The notes: generated by a model from the sequence alone, not told the origin. Positions 47,716-58,292 are shown, numbered from the stretch's first letter. The stretch is DNA of 64,000 nucleotides from Pseudomonas sp. MWU13-2105 (GCF_023242315.1 NZ_JALLIY010000009.1:62001-126000), one strand, 5' to 3'. Translations and numbers: made by a program.

Positions 47716-48540
47716 TCAGCCGTCAAGTTCCGAGAACCCGGTGAGAAAGTGCGGCCCGATGTAACGCTGCGGCAGGGCAAACTCGTCGCGATACTCCACC
47801 TGCACCAGGTACAGGCCGAACGGATGCGCGGTGACGCCGCCAGTGCGCCTGACCCGACTTTCCAGGACTTCCCTGGCCCACTCCGCCGGCCGCTCGCCCG
47901 CACCGATGGTCATCAGCACCCCGGCGATATTGCGCACCATGTGATGCAGGAAGGCCCCGGCACGGATATCGATGACGATCATCTTGCCGTGGCGGGTGAC
48001 CCGCAGGTGGTGCACTTCCTTGATCGGCGACTTGGCCTGGCACTGGCCGGCACGGAAAGCGCTGAAGTCATGGGTGCCGATCAGGTGGCGGGCGGCCTCG
48101 GCCATGCGCTCGACATCCAGCGGGCGGTGGTTCCAGGTGATTTCTTCGTTCAGGTGGGCCGGACGGATCTGGTCGTTGTAGATCACATAGCGATAACGCC
48201 GGGCGATGGCCTTGAAACGTGCATGGAAGTGCGCCGGCATCACCTGCGCCCAACTGACGCTGACGTCATGGGGCAGGTTGATATTGGCACCCATGACCCA
48301 GGCCTTCAGCGAGCGTTCGGCGCGAGTGTCGAAGTGCACCACCTGGCCACAGGCATGCACGCCGGCATCGGTGCGCCCGGCGCACATCAGCGAAACCGGC
48401 GAATCCGCCACTTTCGACAAGGCTTCTTCCAGGGTCTGCTGCACCGTCGGCACACCGGAGGCCTGACGCTGCCAGCCGCGATAGCGCGAGCCTTTGTACT
48501 CGACGCCCAGGGCGATCCTGAAAAAGCCGTCGGCCGCCAT
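47716..48540 (-). CDS. truA: tRNA pseudouridine(38-40) synthase
   Basis: Makes pseudouridine at positions 38-40 of tRNA anticodon arms. The catalytic aspartate is in [20 protein letters not shown]; the family signature ends with [16 protein letters not shown] at 48540 ([17 protein letters not shown]) gives 274 residues; longer TTG starts at 48570 or 48597 are possible but none has a good ribosome site. It is 64 nt upstream of trpF. Confidence 0.95.
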   Translation of the reverse strand: MAADGFFRIALGVEYKGSRYRGWQRQASGVPTVQQTLEEALSKVADSPVSLMCAGRTDAGVHACGQVVHFDTRAERSLKAWVMGANINLPHDVSVSWAQVMPAHFHARFKAIARRYRYVIYNDQIRPAHLNEEITWNHRPLDVERMAEAARHLIGTHDFSAFRAGQCQAKSPIKEVHHLRVTRHGKMIVIDIRAGAFLHHMVRNIAGVLMTIGAGERPAEWAREVLESRVRRTGGVTAHPFGLYLVQVEYRDEFALPQRYIGPHFLTGFSELDG

Positions 48541-48730
48541 TTCGGCGATCGGGTTATCTATATTTGCCAAGAACTCACAGCCTGCTGGTTTACGCAAAGG
48601 CGGGCATTATAAGGCCAGCCGGCCGAGACGCCATGCGTGAGGGACTTTTAGTTCATCCCAGCGGCAGATGTCGTGGGGCTTGAACCGCTGTCGCCAGCAA
48701 ACCGGCGCAAGGATCGTGGCGAGCTACAAA

Positions 48731-48762
48731 CAACAACGGCAGCCCTGGGGCTGCCGTTGTTG
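48731..48762 (-). terminator. Intrinsic terminator after fimV
   Basis: CAACAACGGCAGCCC (48731-48745) pairs perfectly with GGGCTGCCGTTGTTG (48748-48762), a 14-15 bp stem with a tiny loop. On the minus strand TTTGT follows. It lies 12 nt after the fimV stop. Confidence 0.85.
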
Positions 48763-48774
48763 TTGAAGCGCCGA

Positions 48775-51405
48775 TCAAGCCAGGCGTTTGAGCATCTCTC
48801 GCGCTTCGTTCTTCTGCGCTTCGCTGCCTTCGTTCAGCACCTCGGCGAGGATATCCCGCGCCCCATCGCTGTCGTCCATGTCCATGTAGGCCTGGGCCAG
48901 GTCGAGCTTGGTGGCCGCTTCGTCGGTACCCGACAGGAAGTCGAACGACTCGTCCTCGGGCAATTCGCCAGCCGCCAGGCTCGGTGCCGCGAGCGGCGGT
49001 TGCTCCAGGCTCTGGGACAAACGATCCAGCTCGGCGTTGACGTCATCCAGCTCGTCGGTGAAAGCATTCGGGCCGGCGTGCGCCTCCAGCTCGTCCGCCA
49101 ACGACAGATCGAAATCCGCCGGCAGATCCAGATCATCCAGACCGCCCGTGCCCAGGGTCGGGACCTCGGCGTCGGAATCCTTCAGGTCTTCGGTCAGGCT
49201 CAGCAGGAAATCTTCATCCGCCGAAGTCGACAGCGGCGCCTCCCCGCCCAGGTCCAGGTCGAAATCCGCCAGGTCGTCGAGAGCCGGCTTGGCCGGGGCC
49301 GGCTGCTCCAGCAGCGAGTCGAAACTCAGATCGTCATCCAGGGCCGGCGTGGCCCCTGCCTGCTGCCCCAGAATCGATTCGAAACTCAGGTCGTCATCCA
49401 GCTGCAGGTCATCCAGGTCCACCTTGGCCGGCGCCACCTGCGCCGGCGAAGCCGCTTCGAGATCATCCAGGCTCAGGTCGAAATCACTGTCGAAAAGATC
49501 ATCCGCCGCCGGGGCCGAGGCCGCAGCCGGGGCCGGGGCCGCAGCCGGGGCCGGGGCTGGAGCTGGAGCTGGAGCTGGAGCCGGCGGTTCATCTGCCAGC
49601 AACTCCTTGACGTAATCCTCGCTCAGTTCAGCCGCCACCGCCGCTGCCCCGAGTCCCGCCACCGCCGCAACGGCGATCATCGACGGAAAACGACTCTTGA
49701 GCTGCTCGACCTCGGCCTGGTGTTGGCCGGCCGGCAACTGCCGTTCCTGGGCGATGAAGGCATCCCGATCACCCTGCAGACCGTAGACTTCCATCAATTT
49801 CAAGCGCACATCGGTACGCTGCGGTTCGTACTTCACCGCTTCTTCAAGCAAGCCGGCCGCCTGGTTCAGGTGACCGCGCTGGATATGCAGGTTAGCCTGG
49901 TCCACTACATCGGTAGGACGCTCAGCGGCCGGGACCGGGGCCGGAGCGGGTGCCAGCTTTACGCTGGGCGGAGGGACCTCCAGACCCTCGAAGCTGCTTT
50001 CAGGCATATCCAGCTCTTCGGAAAAGCCGCTTTCCTCGTTTAGCGCCCGAGCCATACGCAGGTGCTTTTCCGCTTCCTGCTTGGCCTTGCGACGACGCGC
50101 GAGGAACAACAGGAGCAGGAGGAACACCAGCACCACGGAACCGGCCAGCAAGCCCATCAGGATCGGACTGGACAGCAGGTCATCGAGCTTGCGCTCCTGC
50201 GCCACGGCGCTGTCTGGCTGGATCGGCGCTGCAACCGGCGCCGGCTTGGCCACCTCGGCGGCCGGCGCCACCACAGGCGCCACCTCCGGCTTGGCGGCCA
50301 ACTGGGCCGACATGGCATTGGCCGGGGCCGCTGCGGCCGGCGAACCTTCGGCCTGCAACTTGGCCAACTGGTCGTTCTTCAGCTGAATCAGGCGCTGCAA
50401 CTTGTCCAACTGGCTTTGCAGGTCTTCCATCCGGCTTTTCAGCTCGGCGTTGTCGCGCCGGGTGGTGTCCAGGCTTTCCTGGGTCACCGCCAGCTTGTTG
50501 TTCAAGGCCTTGTTGTCACCGGCGGCGCCTTTGCCGTGTTTCTTGCCGGATTCGGCGGAGACCAGGCTCAGGTTGTCCTTGCCAGCAGCCTTGGCCAGAG
50601 CGCCCTCGGCCCCCTTGTGTCGAGTGGCATCGATCTGCTGCTTGCCACCATGCACCGAGCGCCGCCCCGCACGCCAGGCGGCATTCTGCGCGGCCACCTC
50701 GGCAATCGCCCGGGGCTGCGCCAGCGCGCGGCTTTCCACCCGATCAGGCAGGCGCAGCACCTGGCCGGTCTTCAGGCGGTTGATGTTGCCGTCAAGGAAA
50801 GCTCCCGGGTTCAGCGCCTGGATCGCCAGCATGGTCTGCTGCACGGAAGCGCCGTTGCTCTCCTTCAAGGCGATGTCCCACAAGGTGTCCTTGGGGCCGG
50901 TGGTGTATTGCTTGGCCTTGGTCGGTGCGGTGACCGGCGCGACAGGCGCGGCCGGTGCCTTGGCGGCTGCGACGGCGGGCTTGGCGGCATCGGCGGGCGG
51001 GGCGTATTTCGACGGATCGAGCAACACGCTGTAGTCGCGCATCAGCCGACCGTTGGGCCACTGCACCTGCACCAGGAAGCGTACATAGGCTTCGGACAGC
51101 GGCTTGCTCGAGGTGACCCGCACCACGCTGCGACCGCTGGGATTGATCACCGGAGTGAAGGTCAAGTCGTTGAGGAAATCCTGGCGACTGACCCCGGCGT
51201 CGGCGAAAGCCTGCGGCGAGGCCAGGCTCGGAACGATATCCGAGGCGCTGAGGCCACTGACATCCTGCAATTCGATTTCCGCCAGCAACGGCTGGTTCAG
51301 AGTTGACTTGAGGGTCACTTCCCCCAGCCCAAGCGCATGTGCCATACCGGAAGACAGCGCCGAAGCGGCCGCTATTGCTAACACCAGTTTGCGAACTTGA
51401 ACCAT
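48775..51405 (-). CDS. fimV: Peptidoglycan-binding pilus assembly protein FimV
   Basis: A large inner-membrane protein needed for type IV pilus assembly, polar organisation and cyclic-AMP signalling. A signal peptide (VLAIAAASALSSGMAHA) precedes the FimV N-terminal domain (LGEVTLKSTLNQPLLAEIEL), a LysM-like segment (YTTGPKDTLWDIALK near 165), a coiled coil near 310-350, a membrane helix near 440 (LLAGSVVLVFLLLLLFL), an acidic cytoplasmic region with repeated DDL/DLDL motifs, and the TPR-like C-terminus (KLDLAQAYMDMDDSDGARDILAEVL). 876 residues is typical. Confidence 0.97.
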   Translation of the reverse strand: MVQVRKLVLAIAAASALSSGMAHALGLGEVTLKSTLNQPLLAEIELQDVSGLSASDIVPSLASPQAFADAGVSRQDFLNDLTFTPVINPSGRSVVRVTSSKPLSEAYVRFLVQVQWPNGRLMRDYSVLLDPSKYAPPADAAKPAVAAAKAPAAPVAPVTAPTKAKQYTTGPKDTLWDIALKESNGASVQQTMLAIQALNPGAFLDGNINRLKTGQVLRLPDRVESRALAQPRAIAEVAAQNAAWRAGRRSVHGGKQQIDATRHKGAEGALAKAAGKDNLSLVSAESGKKHGKGAAGDNKALNNKLAVTQESLDTTRRDNAELKSRMEDLQSQLDKLQRLIQLKNDQLAKLQAEGSPAAAAPANAMSAQLAAKPEVAPVVAPAAEVAKPAPVAAPIQPDSAVAQERKLDDLLSSPILMGLLAGSVVLVFLLLLLFLARRRKAKQEAEKHLRMARALNEESGFSEELDMPESSFEGLEVPPPSVKLAPAPAPVPAAERPTDVVDQANLHIQRGHLNQAAGLLEEAVKYEPQRTDVRLKLMEVYGLQGDRDAFIAQERQLPAGQHQAEVEQLKSRFPSMIAVAAVAGLGAAAVAAELSEDYVKELLADEPPAPAPAPAPAPAPAAAPAPAAASAPAADDLFDSDFDLSLDDLEAASPAQVAPAKVDLDDLQLDDDLSFESILGQQAGATPALDDDLSFDSLLEQPAPAKPALDDLADFDLDLGGEAPLSTSADEDFLLSLTEDLKDSDAEVPTLGTGGLDDLDLPADFDLSLADELEAHAGPNAFTDELDDVNAELDRLSQSLEQPPLAAPSLAAGELPEDESFDFLSGTDEAATKLDLAQAYMDMDDSDGARDILAEVLNEGSEAQKNEAREMLKRLA
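49508..49590. repeat. In-frame hexanucleotide repeats in fimV (Ala-Pro tract)
   Basis: Repeats of GGGGCC-like and GGAGCT-like hexamers encode an alternating Ala-Pro stretch in the cytoplasmic linker of FimV. Because the unit is six bases, copy-number changes would lengthen or shorten the linker without shifting the frame. Confidence 0.7.
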
Positions 51406-51613
51406 AGCCTCTTCCTTTGTTTGTGCATTCCTCGGCTAGCGAGAAGGTGGTGTCGCCCGCCTTTCGGCAGTGTGCGCGCCCTTGAAAACATCGCCGCAGC
51501 GCGCGGTTTCAGCCGACGCCCTTGCAAATGCCCGAGGACAGGTTCACCTCCAGCAACCAGCCTGAGCATAGCGTCAGGCTAGAATCATTCTGCAAATTGC
51601 CGCCAAGTATCTT

Positions 51614-52612
51614 TTACAGCAGGTCTTTTATCAACAGCTCTGCCAGTTGCACAGCGTTCAATGCCGCACCTTTGCGCACATTGTCGACTGTCAGCCACAG
51701 ATTCAACTCGCACGGGTCGTCCACACCGCCACGTACCCGTCCGACATAAACCACATCCTGCCCCACCGCGTCACCCACCGCCGTCGGATAGTCGCCGGCT
51801 TCCACCAGCTCGATCCCCGCCGCTGTTTCCAGCGCAGCGTTCACCGCGGCCAGATCAACTTCGGCGGCGGTTTGCAAAGAGACACTATAGCTATCGCCGA
51901 AAAACACCGGGGCTTGAATGCAAGTCACTGAAATTTTTAACAAAGGTGCCGCGAGCAGTTCACGAAGTTCACTGACCAGGCGTTTTTCCAGCGCAACATG
52001 CCCCAGGGCGTCCGGTTTGCCGACCTGGGCCAACAGGTTAAAGGCCATCTGCCGATCGAAAAAACGCGGTTCCAGCGGACGGACGTTCAGCAACTCCGCC
52101 GTTTGTCGGGCCAGCTCGGTCACCGCCTCGCGGCCCTGGCTCGACACCGCCAGGCAGGCCGTCAGGTTGACCCGCAGGATATCCAGGCCCTTGAGCGGCG
52201 CCAGTACCACCGCCAGTGCCGTGGCAGCGGCGCTCGGGCTGCCGACCTGCACCGGCTTGCCCAGGCTCGCCAGCACCTCGGGATTGGCTTCCGGCACGAC
52301 ATGGGGCACGGGCAAGGCACCGGACAGGTCGATCACCGTACAGCCCGCCGCCGTCGCGCGCGGGGCAAAGCTGATGGTCACCGCGGGACCGGCGGCGAAG
52401 AACACCAACTGGACTTTGCCGAAGTCGAACTCGTCGACCTCGCGCACCCGCACGTTCTTGCCCCGAAAGGGCACCGAATGCCCCGCCGACTCGCTGCTGG
52501 CCAGCAGGTGCAGGTTGGCCACCGGAAAATCGCGCTCCTCGAGGATCTGCACCAGGGTCTCGCCGACGGTGCCGGTGGCGCCGATCACGGCAATATCAAA
52601 GGACTGGCTCAT
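51614..52612 (-). CDS. USG-1-type aspartate-semialdehyde dehydrogenase paralogue, probably inactive
   Basis: A 332-residue Asd homologue with the NADP fold IAVIGATGTVGETLVQILEE and the acyl-substrate region (CTVIDLSGALPVPHVVPEANP). The loop that in active Asd reads N-C-T (for example GGNCTVS in the neighbour) here reads GSPSAAATALAVV, so the catalytic cysteine is replaced. E. coli usg has the same kind of loss. It lies immediately downstream of the true asd, separated by a terminator. Its role is unknown; it may be a regulatory or structural relic. Confidence 0.85.
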   Translation of the reverse strand: MSQSFDIAVIGATGTVGETLVQILEERDFPVANLHLLASSESAGHSVPFRGKNVRVREVDEFDFGKVQLVFFAAGPAVTISFAPRATAAGCTVIDLSGALPVPHVVPEANPEVLASLGKPVQVGSPSAAATALAVVLAPLKGLDILRVNLTACLAVSSQGREAVTELARQTAELLNVRPLEPRFFDRQMAFNLLAQVGKPDALGHVALEKRLVSELRELLAAPLLKISVTCIQAPVFFGDSYSVSLQTAAEVDLAAVNAALETAAGIELVEAGDYPTAVGDAVGQDVVYVGRVRGGVDDPCELNLWLTVDNVRKGAALNAVQLAELLIKDLL

Positions 52613-52692
52613 GGGATGACCTCAGGTGAAACGGGGGGGAGCGGCACTTTACCCGTGACTGAACGGTCAGGCAATTGAATGCCCGTAGGTCA

Positions 52693-52732
52693 CCCCTTGT
52701 GGCGAGTGGGCTTGCCCACTCGCCACAAGGGG
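52693..52732. repeat. Perfect 18-bp hairpin of REP type
   Basis: CCCCTTGTGGCGAGTGGG (52693-52710) and CCCACTCGCCACAAGGGG (52715-52732) pair perfectly over 18 bp with the loop CTTG. The sequence matches another P. fluorescens-type REP pattern, GTGGCGAG...GCTTGC. It lies between the two Asd genes. Confidence 0.75.
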
Positions 52733-52756
52733 TTGCGCCAACCGAAACCTGCCAAT

Positions 52757-52791
52757 AAAAAACCGCGACTCTGACGAGACGCGGTTTTTTT
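52757..52791 (-). terminator. Intrinsic terminator after asd (bidirectional)
   Basis: AAAAAACCGCG (52757-52767) and CGCGGTTTTTTT (52780-52791) form a stem with A- and U-runs on both sides, so it can act on either strand. It begins 15 nt after the asd stop. Confidence 0.85.
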
Positions 52792-52806
52792 CAAAGCCTC
52801 GGCGGA

Positions 52807-53919
52807 TCAACGCTCCAGCAGGATCCGCAGCATGCGCCGCAGCGGCTCGGCCGCGCCCCACAGCAGTTGGTCGCCCACGGTGAAGGCACCAAGGAACTGC
52901 GAGCCCATGTTCAGCTTGCGCAGACGGCCCACCGGGATATTCAACGTACCGGTGACCTTGGTCGGACTCAGCTCCTGCATGCTGATTTCGCGCTGGTTCG
53001 GCACCAACTTGACCCAGGGGTTGTGCTGGCTGATCAACCCTTCGATATCGGCGATCGGCACGTCCTTGTTCAGCTTGATGGTCAGCGCCTGGCTGTGGCA
53101 ACGCATGGCGCCGATGCGCACGCAGATACCGTCCACCGGGATCGGGCTCTTGAAGCGACCGAGGATCTTGTTGGTCTCGGCCTGGGCCTTCCACTCTTCG
53201 CGGCTCTGGCCGTTCGGCAGTTCCTTGTCGATCCACGGGATCAGGCTGCCGGCCAGCGGCACGCCGAAGTTCTCGGTCGGGTAGGCTTCGCTGCGCATGG
53301 CCTCGGCCACCTTGCGGTCGATGTCGAGGATGGCACTGGCCGGGTTGGCCAGTTCATCGGCGACCGCCGCGTGGGTCGCGCCCATCTGCTTGATCAGCTC
53401 ACGCATGTTCTGCGCGCCGGCACCGGAGGCCGCCTGGTAGGTCATGGCGCTCATCCACTCCACCAGCCCGGCTTCGAACAAGCCACCAAGGCCCATCAGC
53501 ATCAGGCTGACGGTGCAGTTGCCGCCGATGTAGTTCTTGGTGCCGGCATCCAGTTGCTGGTCGATGACCTTGCGGTTGACCGGGTCGAGGATGATCACTG
53601 CATCGTCCTGCATGCGCAGGCTCGACGCGGCGTCGATCCAGTAGCCCTGCCAGCCGGCTTCGCGCAGCTTGGGGAAAACCTCGCTGGTGTAGTCGCCGCC
53701 CTGGCAGGTCAGGATCACGTCGAGGGTCTTGAGCTCTTCAATGCTGTAGGCATCCTTCAGCGGAGCAATATCCTTGCCCACCGACGGGCCTTGGCCGCCG
53801 ACATTGGAGGTGGTGAAAAACACCGGCTCAATCAGGTCGAAATCCTGCTCTTCCAGCATCCGCTGCATGAGCACGGAACCGACCATACCGCGCCAACCGA
53901 TCAGACCTACACGTTTCAT
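52807..53919 (-). CDS. asd: Aspartate-semialdehyde dehydrogenase
   Basis: Converts aspartyl phosphate to aspartate semialdehyde for lysine, methionine, threonine and diaminopimelate synthesis. [14 protein letters not shown] near the start binds NADP, the catalytic cysteine lies in [18 protein letters not shown], and a histidine in [13 protein letters not shown] completes the site. 370 residues, the large gammaproteobacterial type. It follows leuB in the same direction with a 68-nt gap. Confidence 0.98.
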   Translation of the reverse strand: MKRVGLIGWRGMVGSVLMQRMLEEQDFDLIEPVFFTTSNVGGQGPSVGKDIAPLKDAYSIEELKTLDVILTCQGGDYTSEVFPKLREAGWQGYWIDAASSLRMQDDAVIILDPVNRKVIDQQLDAGTKNYIGGNCTVSLMLMGLGGLFEAGLVEWMSAMTYQAASGAGAQNMRELIKQMGATHAAVADELANPASAILDIDRKVAEAMRSEAYPTENFGVPLAGSLIPWIDKELPNGQSREEWKAQAETNKILGRFKSPIPVDGICVRIGAMRCHSQALTIKLNKDVPIADIEGLISQHNPWVKLVPNQREISMQELSPTKVTGTLNIPVGRLRKLNMGSQFLGAFTVGDQLLWGAAEPLRRMLRILLER

Positions 53920-53987
53920 CGCAACTACACCTTTTACAAAAGTGGGTCACCGCTTCCGGGGATGAAAGAGGCGGTGGGCCCGAGAGA

Positions 53988-55070
53988 TTACAGATTCCGC
54001 AGCGCGGCGACTACTGCGTCGCCCATTTCCTGCGTACCGACTTTAGTGCAACCGGCCGACCAGATGTCGCCGGTACGCAAGCCCTGGTCCAGCACACGGC
54101 TGACCGCGGTCTCGATCGCCTGCGCCGCCTCGTGCAGATTGAAGCTGTAACGCAGCATCATCGACACCGACAGGATGGTCGCCAGCGGGTTGGCGATGCC
54201 CTGCCCGGCAATGTCCGGCGCAGAGCCGTGGCACGGCTCGTACATACCTTTGTTATGGGCATCCAGGGACGCCGACGGCAGCATACCGATGGAGCCGGTG
54301 AGCATCGAGGCTTCGTCGGACAGGATGTCGCCGAACATATTGTCGGTGACGATCACGTCGAACTGCTTCGGCGCCCGCACCAGTTGCATGGCGGCGTTGT
54401 CGACATACATGTGGCTGAGTTCGATGTCCGGGTAATCCAGGGCAACCTGCTCGACCACTTCACGCCACAGCTGGCTGGAGGCCAAGACGTTGGCCTTGTC
54501 CACCGAACAGAGCTTCTTGCCGCGCACCCGCGCCATGTCGAAACCGACCCGGGCAATGCGGCGGATCTCGCTTTCGCTGTACGGCAGGGTGTCGTAGGAC
54601 TGGCGCTCGCCATTATCCAGCGTGCGGGTGCCGCGTGGCGCGCCGAAGTAGATACCGCCGGTCAGTTCACGGACGATCAGGATATCCAGGCCGGCGACTA
54701 TTTCCGTCTTCAGGCTGGAAGCGTCGGCCAGTTGCGGGTAGAGGATCGCCGGACGCAGGTTGCCGAACAGGCCCAGTTGCGCGCGGATTTTCAGCAGGCC
54801 GCGCTCAGGACGGATATCCCGCTCGATCTTGTCCCACTTCGGCCCGCCGACGGCGCCGAGCAGCACCGCATCGGCGCCGCGGGCACGCTCCAGGGTCTCG
54901 TCGGCCAGGGGCACGCCGTGTTTGTCGATGGCCGCGCCGCCGATCACGTCGTGGCTCAGTTCGAAACCGAGGCTGTACTTCTCGTTGGCCAGCTCCAGCA
55001 CCTTGACCGCTTCGGCCATGATTTCCGGACCGATACCGTCGCCTGGGAGAATCAGAATCTGCTTGCTCAT
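53988..55070 (-). CDS. leuB: 3-isopropylmalate dehydrogenase
   Basis: Oxidises and decarboxylates 3-isopropylmalate in leucine synthesis. Motifs: [19 protein letters not shown] at the start, [19 protein letters not shown], the [13 protein letters not shown] segment with catalytic residues, and the metal-binding [25 protein letters not shown]. 360 residues. It is part of the leuC-leuD-methyltransferase-leuB-asd series. Confidence 0.98.
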   Translation of the reverse strand: MSKQILILPGDGIGPEIMAEAVKVLELANEKYSLGFELSHDVIGGAAIDKHGVPLADETLERARGADAVLLGAVGGPKWDKIERDIRPERGLLKIRAQLGLFGNLRPAILYPQLADASSLKTEIVAGLDILIVRELTGGIYFGAPRGTRTLDNGERQSYDTLPYSESEIRRIARVGFDMARVRGKKLCSVDKANVLASSQLWREVVEQVALDYPDIELSHMYVDNAAMQLVRAPKQFDVIVTDNMFGDILSDEASMLTGSIGMLPSASLDAHNKGMYEPCHGSAPDIAGQGIANPLATILSVSMMLRYSFNLHEAAQAIETAVSRVLDQGLRTGDIWSAGCTKVGTQEMGDAVVAALRNL

Positions 55071-55127
55071 GCGTTCCTCATGTCATCTGTCGGCGCGCCC
55101 ATGCTCACGGGCGCGCCTGGAAAAAGT

Positions 55128-55892
55128 CTATCGCTCGGCCCACAGCACCAGGACATCCGTGCTGAACGAACCATCGGCCTCGATCTCGAAATATTCTCGC
55201 ACTTCCGCGCCCATTGCCTGCTGCAAATCGCGAATGGCCACCCGCAGTGGTTGCGGGGTGCGCATACGCTCGACCCAGGAGCTGAACTCCAGGCGCAGGC
55301 GCTGACGCTGGGTGCTGCGTACGTGCAGCCCGGCCTCGTTGACCTGACGCAACCACTCGCCCGCCGAATAATCGCGGACATGGCTGGTGTCGCGCAAAAC
55401 CTCGACGCTTTGCAGGTAGGTGTCGAACAAAGGGCTGCCGGGGGACATGACGTCGATAAAGGCCGCCACGCCGCCGGGCTTGAGGACCCGGCGCACTTCG
55501 CGCAAGGCCTGGCCCAGGTCGCTCCAGTGGTGCGCCGAGTAACGGCTGAAGACGAAGTCGAACTCGCCGTCGGCGAACGGCAGGCGCTCGGCCGCGCCGC
55601 ACACGGTGGTGATATTGTTCAGGCCGCGCTCGGTAGCGGCAGCCGCGACCACGTCGAGCATTTGCTGCGAGAGGTCGTAGGCGGCCACTTTCTTGACCAG
55701 CGGGGCGACATTGAAACTTACGTGGCCGGCGCCGCACCCCAGGTCCAGGACCCGGGCCTCGGAGCGTCCGACCAGTTCGGCCTGGAGCAGGGCGAACTCA
55801 GCGCCCTGGGCGTGCACGGCGCTGCTCAGGTAAGCGCTGGCCTGTTCGCCGAATTGCTTTTGAACGACTGCGGTGTGAGCTTTGCCGGTCAT
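55128..55892 (-). CDS. Class I SAM-dependent methyltransferase (254 aa)
   Basis: A soluble methyltransferase with the SAM-binding VLDLGCGAGHVSFNVAP near residue 45, ISLSQQMLDVVAAAA-like acidic strand after it, and FDFVFSRYSAHHWSDLGQALREVRRVLKPGG, which resembles UbiE/BioC-type methyltransferases. The substrate is not known. In P. aeruginosa the corresponding gene also lies between leuD and leuB, so the placement is conserved, though no leucine-pathway role is known to me. Confidence 0.88.
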   Translation of the reverse strand: MTGKAHTAVVQKQFGEQASAYLSSAVHAQGAEFALLQAELVGRSEARVLDLGCGAGHVSFNVAPLVKKVAAYDLSQQMLDVVAAAATERGLNNITTVCGAAERLPFADGEFDFVFSRYSAHHWSDLGQALREVRRVLKPGGVAAFIDVMSPGSPLFDTYLQSVEVLRDTSHVRDYSAGEWLRQVNEAGLHVRSTQRQRLRLEFSSWVERMRTPQPLRVAIRDLQQAMGAEVREYFEIEADGSFSTDVLVLWAER

Positions 55893-55938
55893 GGGGTTAT
55901 CCTTTTTGCCGAACGTTGTGTATTGCCGATCAGGCCGT

Positions 55939-56042
55939 CTTCGCGGGCAAGCTCCGCTCCCACAGTGTTGCGTCGAACAAAATCGGCGAACGACAGAAGA
56001 CTGTGGGAGCGGAGCTTGTCGGGGCGCCGCATCGCCGCGAAG
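55939..56042. repeat. REP pair in inverted orientation
   Basis: CTTCGCGGGCAAGCTCCGCT (from 55939) and CTGTGGGAGCGGAGCTTGTC (from 56001) are inverted cores with about 35 nt of unrelated sequence between; the second ends in GCCGCGAAG. It is nearly the same arrangement as at 15903-16010 and lies between leuD and the methyltransferase gene. Confidence 0.8.
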
Positions 56043-56065
56043 AGGCCGGCCCTGCCTACCTCAAA

Positions 56066-56710
56066 TCAGGCGTCGCGAAACAACCACGGCTGGCTGGTCC
56101 GGTGCTTGGCTTCGAACGCCGCGATCGCCTCGCCGTCCTGCAAGGTCAGGCCGATATCGTCCAGGCCGTTGAGCAGGCAATGCTTGCGGAACGCATCGAC
56201 TTCGAAGTGGTAGACCTTGCCGTCCGGGCGGGTCACGGTCTGGGCCTGCAGGTCGACCGTCAACTGGTAACCCGGATTGGCCTCGACCTGCTGGAACAGC
56301 TCGTCGACTTCATTGTCGCCAAGGATGATCGGCAACAGGCCGTTCTTGAAGCTGTTGTTGAAAAATATATCGGCGTAGCTCGGCGCAATGATACTGCGGA
56401 AACCGTACTCCTCCAGGGCCCATGGCGCGTGCTCACGGCTGGAACCGCAGCCGAAGTTTTCCCGGGCGAGCAATACACTGGCACCCTGGTAACGTTCGGC
56501 GTTCAACACGAAATCCTTGTTCAACGGCCGCTTGGAGTTGTCCTGGTAGGCATAACCCACGTCCAGGTAGCGCCACTCGTCGAACAGGTTGGGACCGAAG
56601 CCGGTGCGCTTGATCGACTTCAAAAACTGCTTGGGAATGATCTGGTCGGTGTCGACGTTGGCACGATCCAGAGGCGCGACAAGACCGGTGTGCTGGGTAA
56701 AGGCTTTCAT
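56066..56710 (-). CDS. leuD: 3-isopropylmalate dehydratase small subunit
   Basis: The swivel-domain partner of LeuC. The 214 residues include [37 protein letters not shown] and [21 protein letters not shown], all typical of the family. The start lies 10 nt after the leuC stop, so the two are co-expressed. Confidence 0.98.
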   Translation of the reverse strand: MKAFTQHTGLVAPLDRANVDTDQIIPKQFLKSIKRTGFGPNLFDEWRYLDVGYAYQDNSKRPLNKDFVLNAERYQGASVLLARENFGCGSSREHAPWALEEYGFRSIIAPSYADIFFNNSFKNGLLPIILGDNEVDELFQQVEANPGYQLTVDLQAQTVTRPDGKVYHFEVDAFRKHCLLNGLDDIGLTLQDGEAIAAFEAKHRTSQPWLFRDA

Positions 56711-56720
56711 GCTGCGCTCC

Positions 56721-58139
56721 TCAGATCAATTCACGAACGTCGACAAAACGACCGCTCACGGCGGCGGCGGCGGCCATGGCCGGGCTCACCAGGTGCGTGC
56801 GACCACCGGCGCCCTGGCGCCCTTCGAAGTTCCGGTTGGACGTCGAGGCGCAATGTTCGCCGCTTTCCAGGCGGTCCGGGTTCATCGCCAGGCACATCGA
56901 GCAACCCGGCTCGCGCCATTCGAAACCGGCTTCGAGGAAGATCTTGTCCAGGCCTTCGGCCTCGGCCTGGGCTTTCACCAGGCCCGAACCCGGCACGACA
57001 ATCGCTTGCTTGATGGTCGAGGCGACCTTGCGGCCCTTGGCGATCACCGCCGCCGCACGCAGGTCTTCGATCCGCGAGTTGGTGCAGGAGCCGATGAAGA
57101 CGCGGTCCAACTGGATGTCGGTGATCGCCTGGTTGGCGGTCAAACCCATGTACTTCAAGGCGCGCTCGATCGAGCCACGCTTGACCAGATCAGGCTCGCG
57201 GGCCGGGTCCGGCACGTTCTGGTCAACCGCCAGGACCATTTCCGGCGAAGTACCCCAGCTGACCTGCGGCTTGATCTGTGCGGCATCCAGTTCGACCACG
57301 GTGTCGAACACCGCATCGACGTCGGAAACCAGGTCTTTCCAGGCTTCGACGGCCAGGTCCCATTCCGCGCCCTTCGGTGCGAAAGGACGGCCCTTGACGT
57401 AAGCCACAGTCTTTTCATCGGCGGCCACCAGGCCGACGCGGGCACCGGCTTCGATGGACATGTTGCAGATGGTCATGCGGCCTTCGACCGACAGGTCGCG
57501 AATCGCGCTGCCGGCGAACTCGATGGCATGGCCGTTACCGCCGGCGGTACCGATCTTGCCGATCACGGCGAGGACGATGTCCTTGGCGGTCACGCCAAAC
57601 GACAAGGTGCCTTCGACCCGCACCAGCATGTTCTTCATCTTCTTGGCCACCAGGCACTGGGTGGCGAATACGTGCTCGACCTCGGAGGTGCCGATACCGT
57701 GGGCCAAGGCACCAAAGGCGCCGTGGGTCGAGGTATGGGAGTCACCGCAGACCACGGTCATGCCCGGCAAGGTCGCGCCCTGCTCCGGGCCGATCACGTG
57801 GACGATACCCTGACGCACGTCATTCATCTTGAATTCGGTGATGCCATATTCATCGCAGTAATCGTCGAGGGTCTGTACCTGCAAACGCGACACCTGGTCG
57901 ACAATCGCCTCGATCCCGCCCTTGCGCTCCGGGGTGGTCGGCACGTTGTGGTCCGGGGTGGCGATGATCGAGTCGACACGCCAAGGCTTGCGCCCGGCCA
58001 GGCGCAAGCCTTCGAAAGCCTGGGGCGAAGTCACTTCATGGATGATATGACGGTCGATATAGATCAGCGACGACCCATCGTCGCGCCGTTTCACTTCATG
58101 AGAATCCCAGAGCTTGTCGTAAAGCGTTTTGCCGGCCAT
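56721..58139 (-). CDS. leuC: 3-isopropylmalate dehydratase large subunit
   Basis: An aconitase-type dehydratase with a 4Fe-4S cluster on cysteines in [12 protein letters not shown] and [35 protein letters not shown] is the substrate region. ATG at 58139 ([16 protein letters not shown]) has GAGGAAA upstream and gives 472 residues. It is divergent from the LysR-type regulator, with the two dyads described separately between them. Confidence 0.98.
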   Translation of the reverse strand: MAGKTLYDKLWDSHEVKRRDDGSSLIYIDRHIIHEVTSPQAFEGLRLAGRKPWRVDSIIATPDHNVPTTPERKGGIEAIVDQVSRLQVQTLDDYCDEYGITEFKMNDVRQGIVHVIGPEQGATLPGMTVVCGDSHTSTHGAFGALAHGIGTSEVEHVFATQCLVAKKMKNMLVRVEGTLSFGVTAKDIVLAVIGKIGTAGGNGHAIEFAGSAIRDLSVEGRMTICNMSIEAGARVGLVAADEKTVAYVKGRPFAPKGAEWDLAVEAWKDLVSDVDAVFDTVVELDAAQIKPQVSWGTSPEMVLAVDQNVPDPAREPDLVKRGSIERALKYMGLTANQAITDIQLDRVFIGSCTNSRIEDLRAAAVIAKGRKVASTIKQAIVVPGSGLVKAQAEAEGLDKIFLEAGFEWREPGCSMCLAMNPDRLESGEHCASTSNRNFEGRQGAGGRTHLVSPAMAAAAAVSGRFVDVRELI

Positions 58140-58236
58140 CAGACGTTTCCTCATCAACTTGTTTCTATGCCCCGGGTTATTGATGACTGTTCTCAATAAC
58201 CCCTTGGCTTGTGAGGTCGATGCTATGGGGTTAGAG

Positions 58237-58274
58237 TGAATAACTCAAATTCATATTTTTTATGCTTTGGATAA
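58237..58274. promoter_or_regulatory. Two dyads in the leuC/LysR intergenic region
   Basis: TGAAT-N7-ATTCA (58237-58253) and TTAT-N7-ATAA (58260-58274) are two imperfectly related palindromes whose centres are about 22 bp (two helical turns) apart, the layout of the recognition and activation sites of LysR-type regulators. They lie between leuC and the regulator gene. Confidence 0.5.
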
Positions 58275-58292
58275 CTATCTGGAATACAGACC

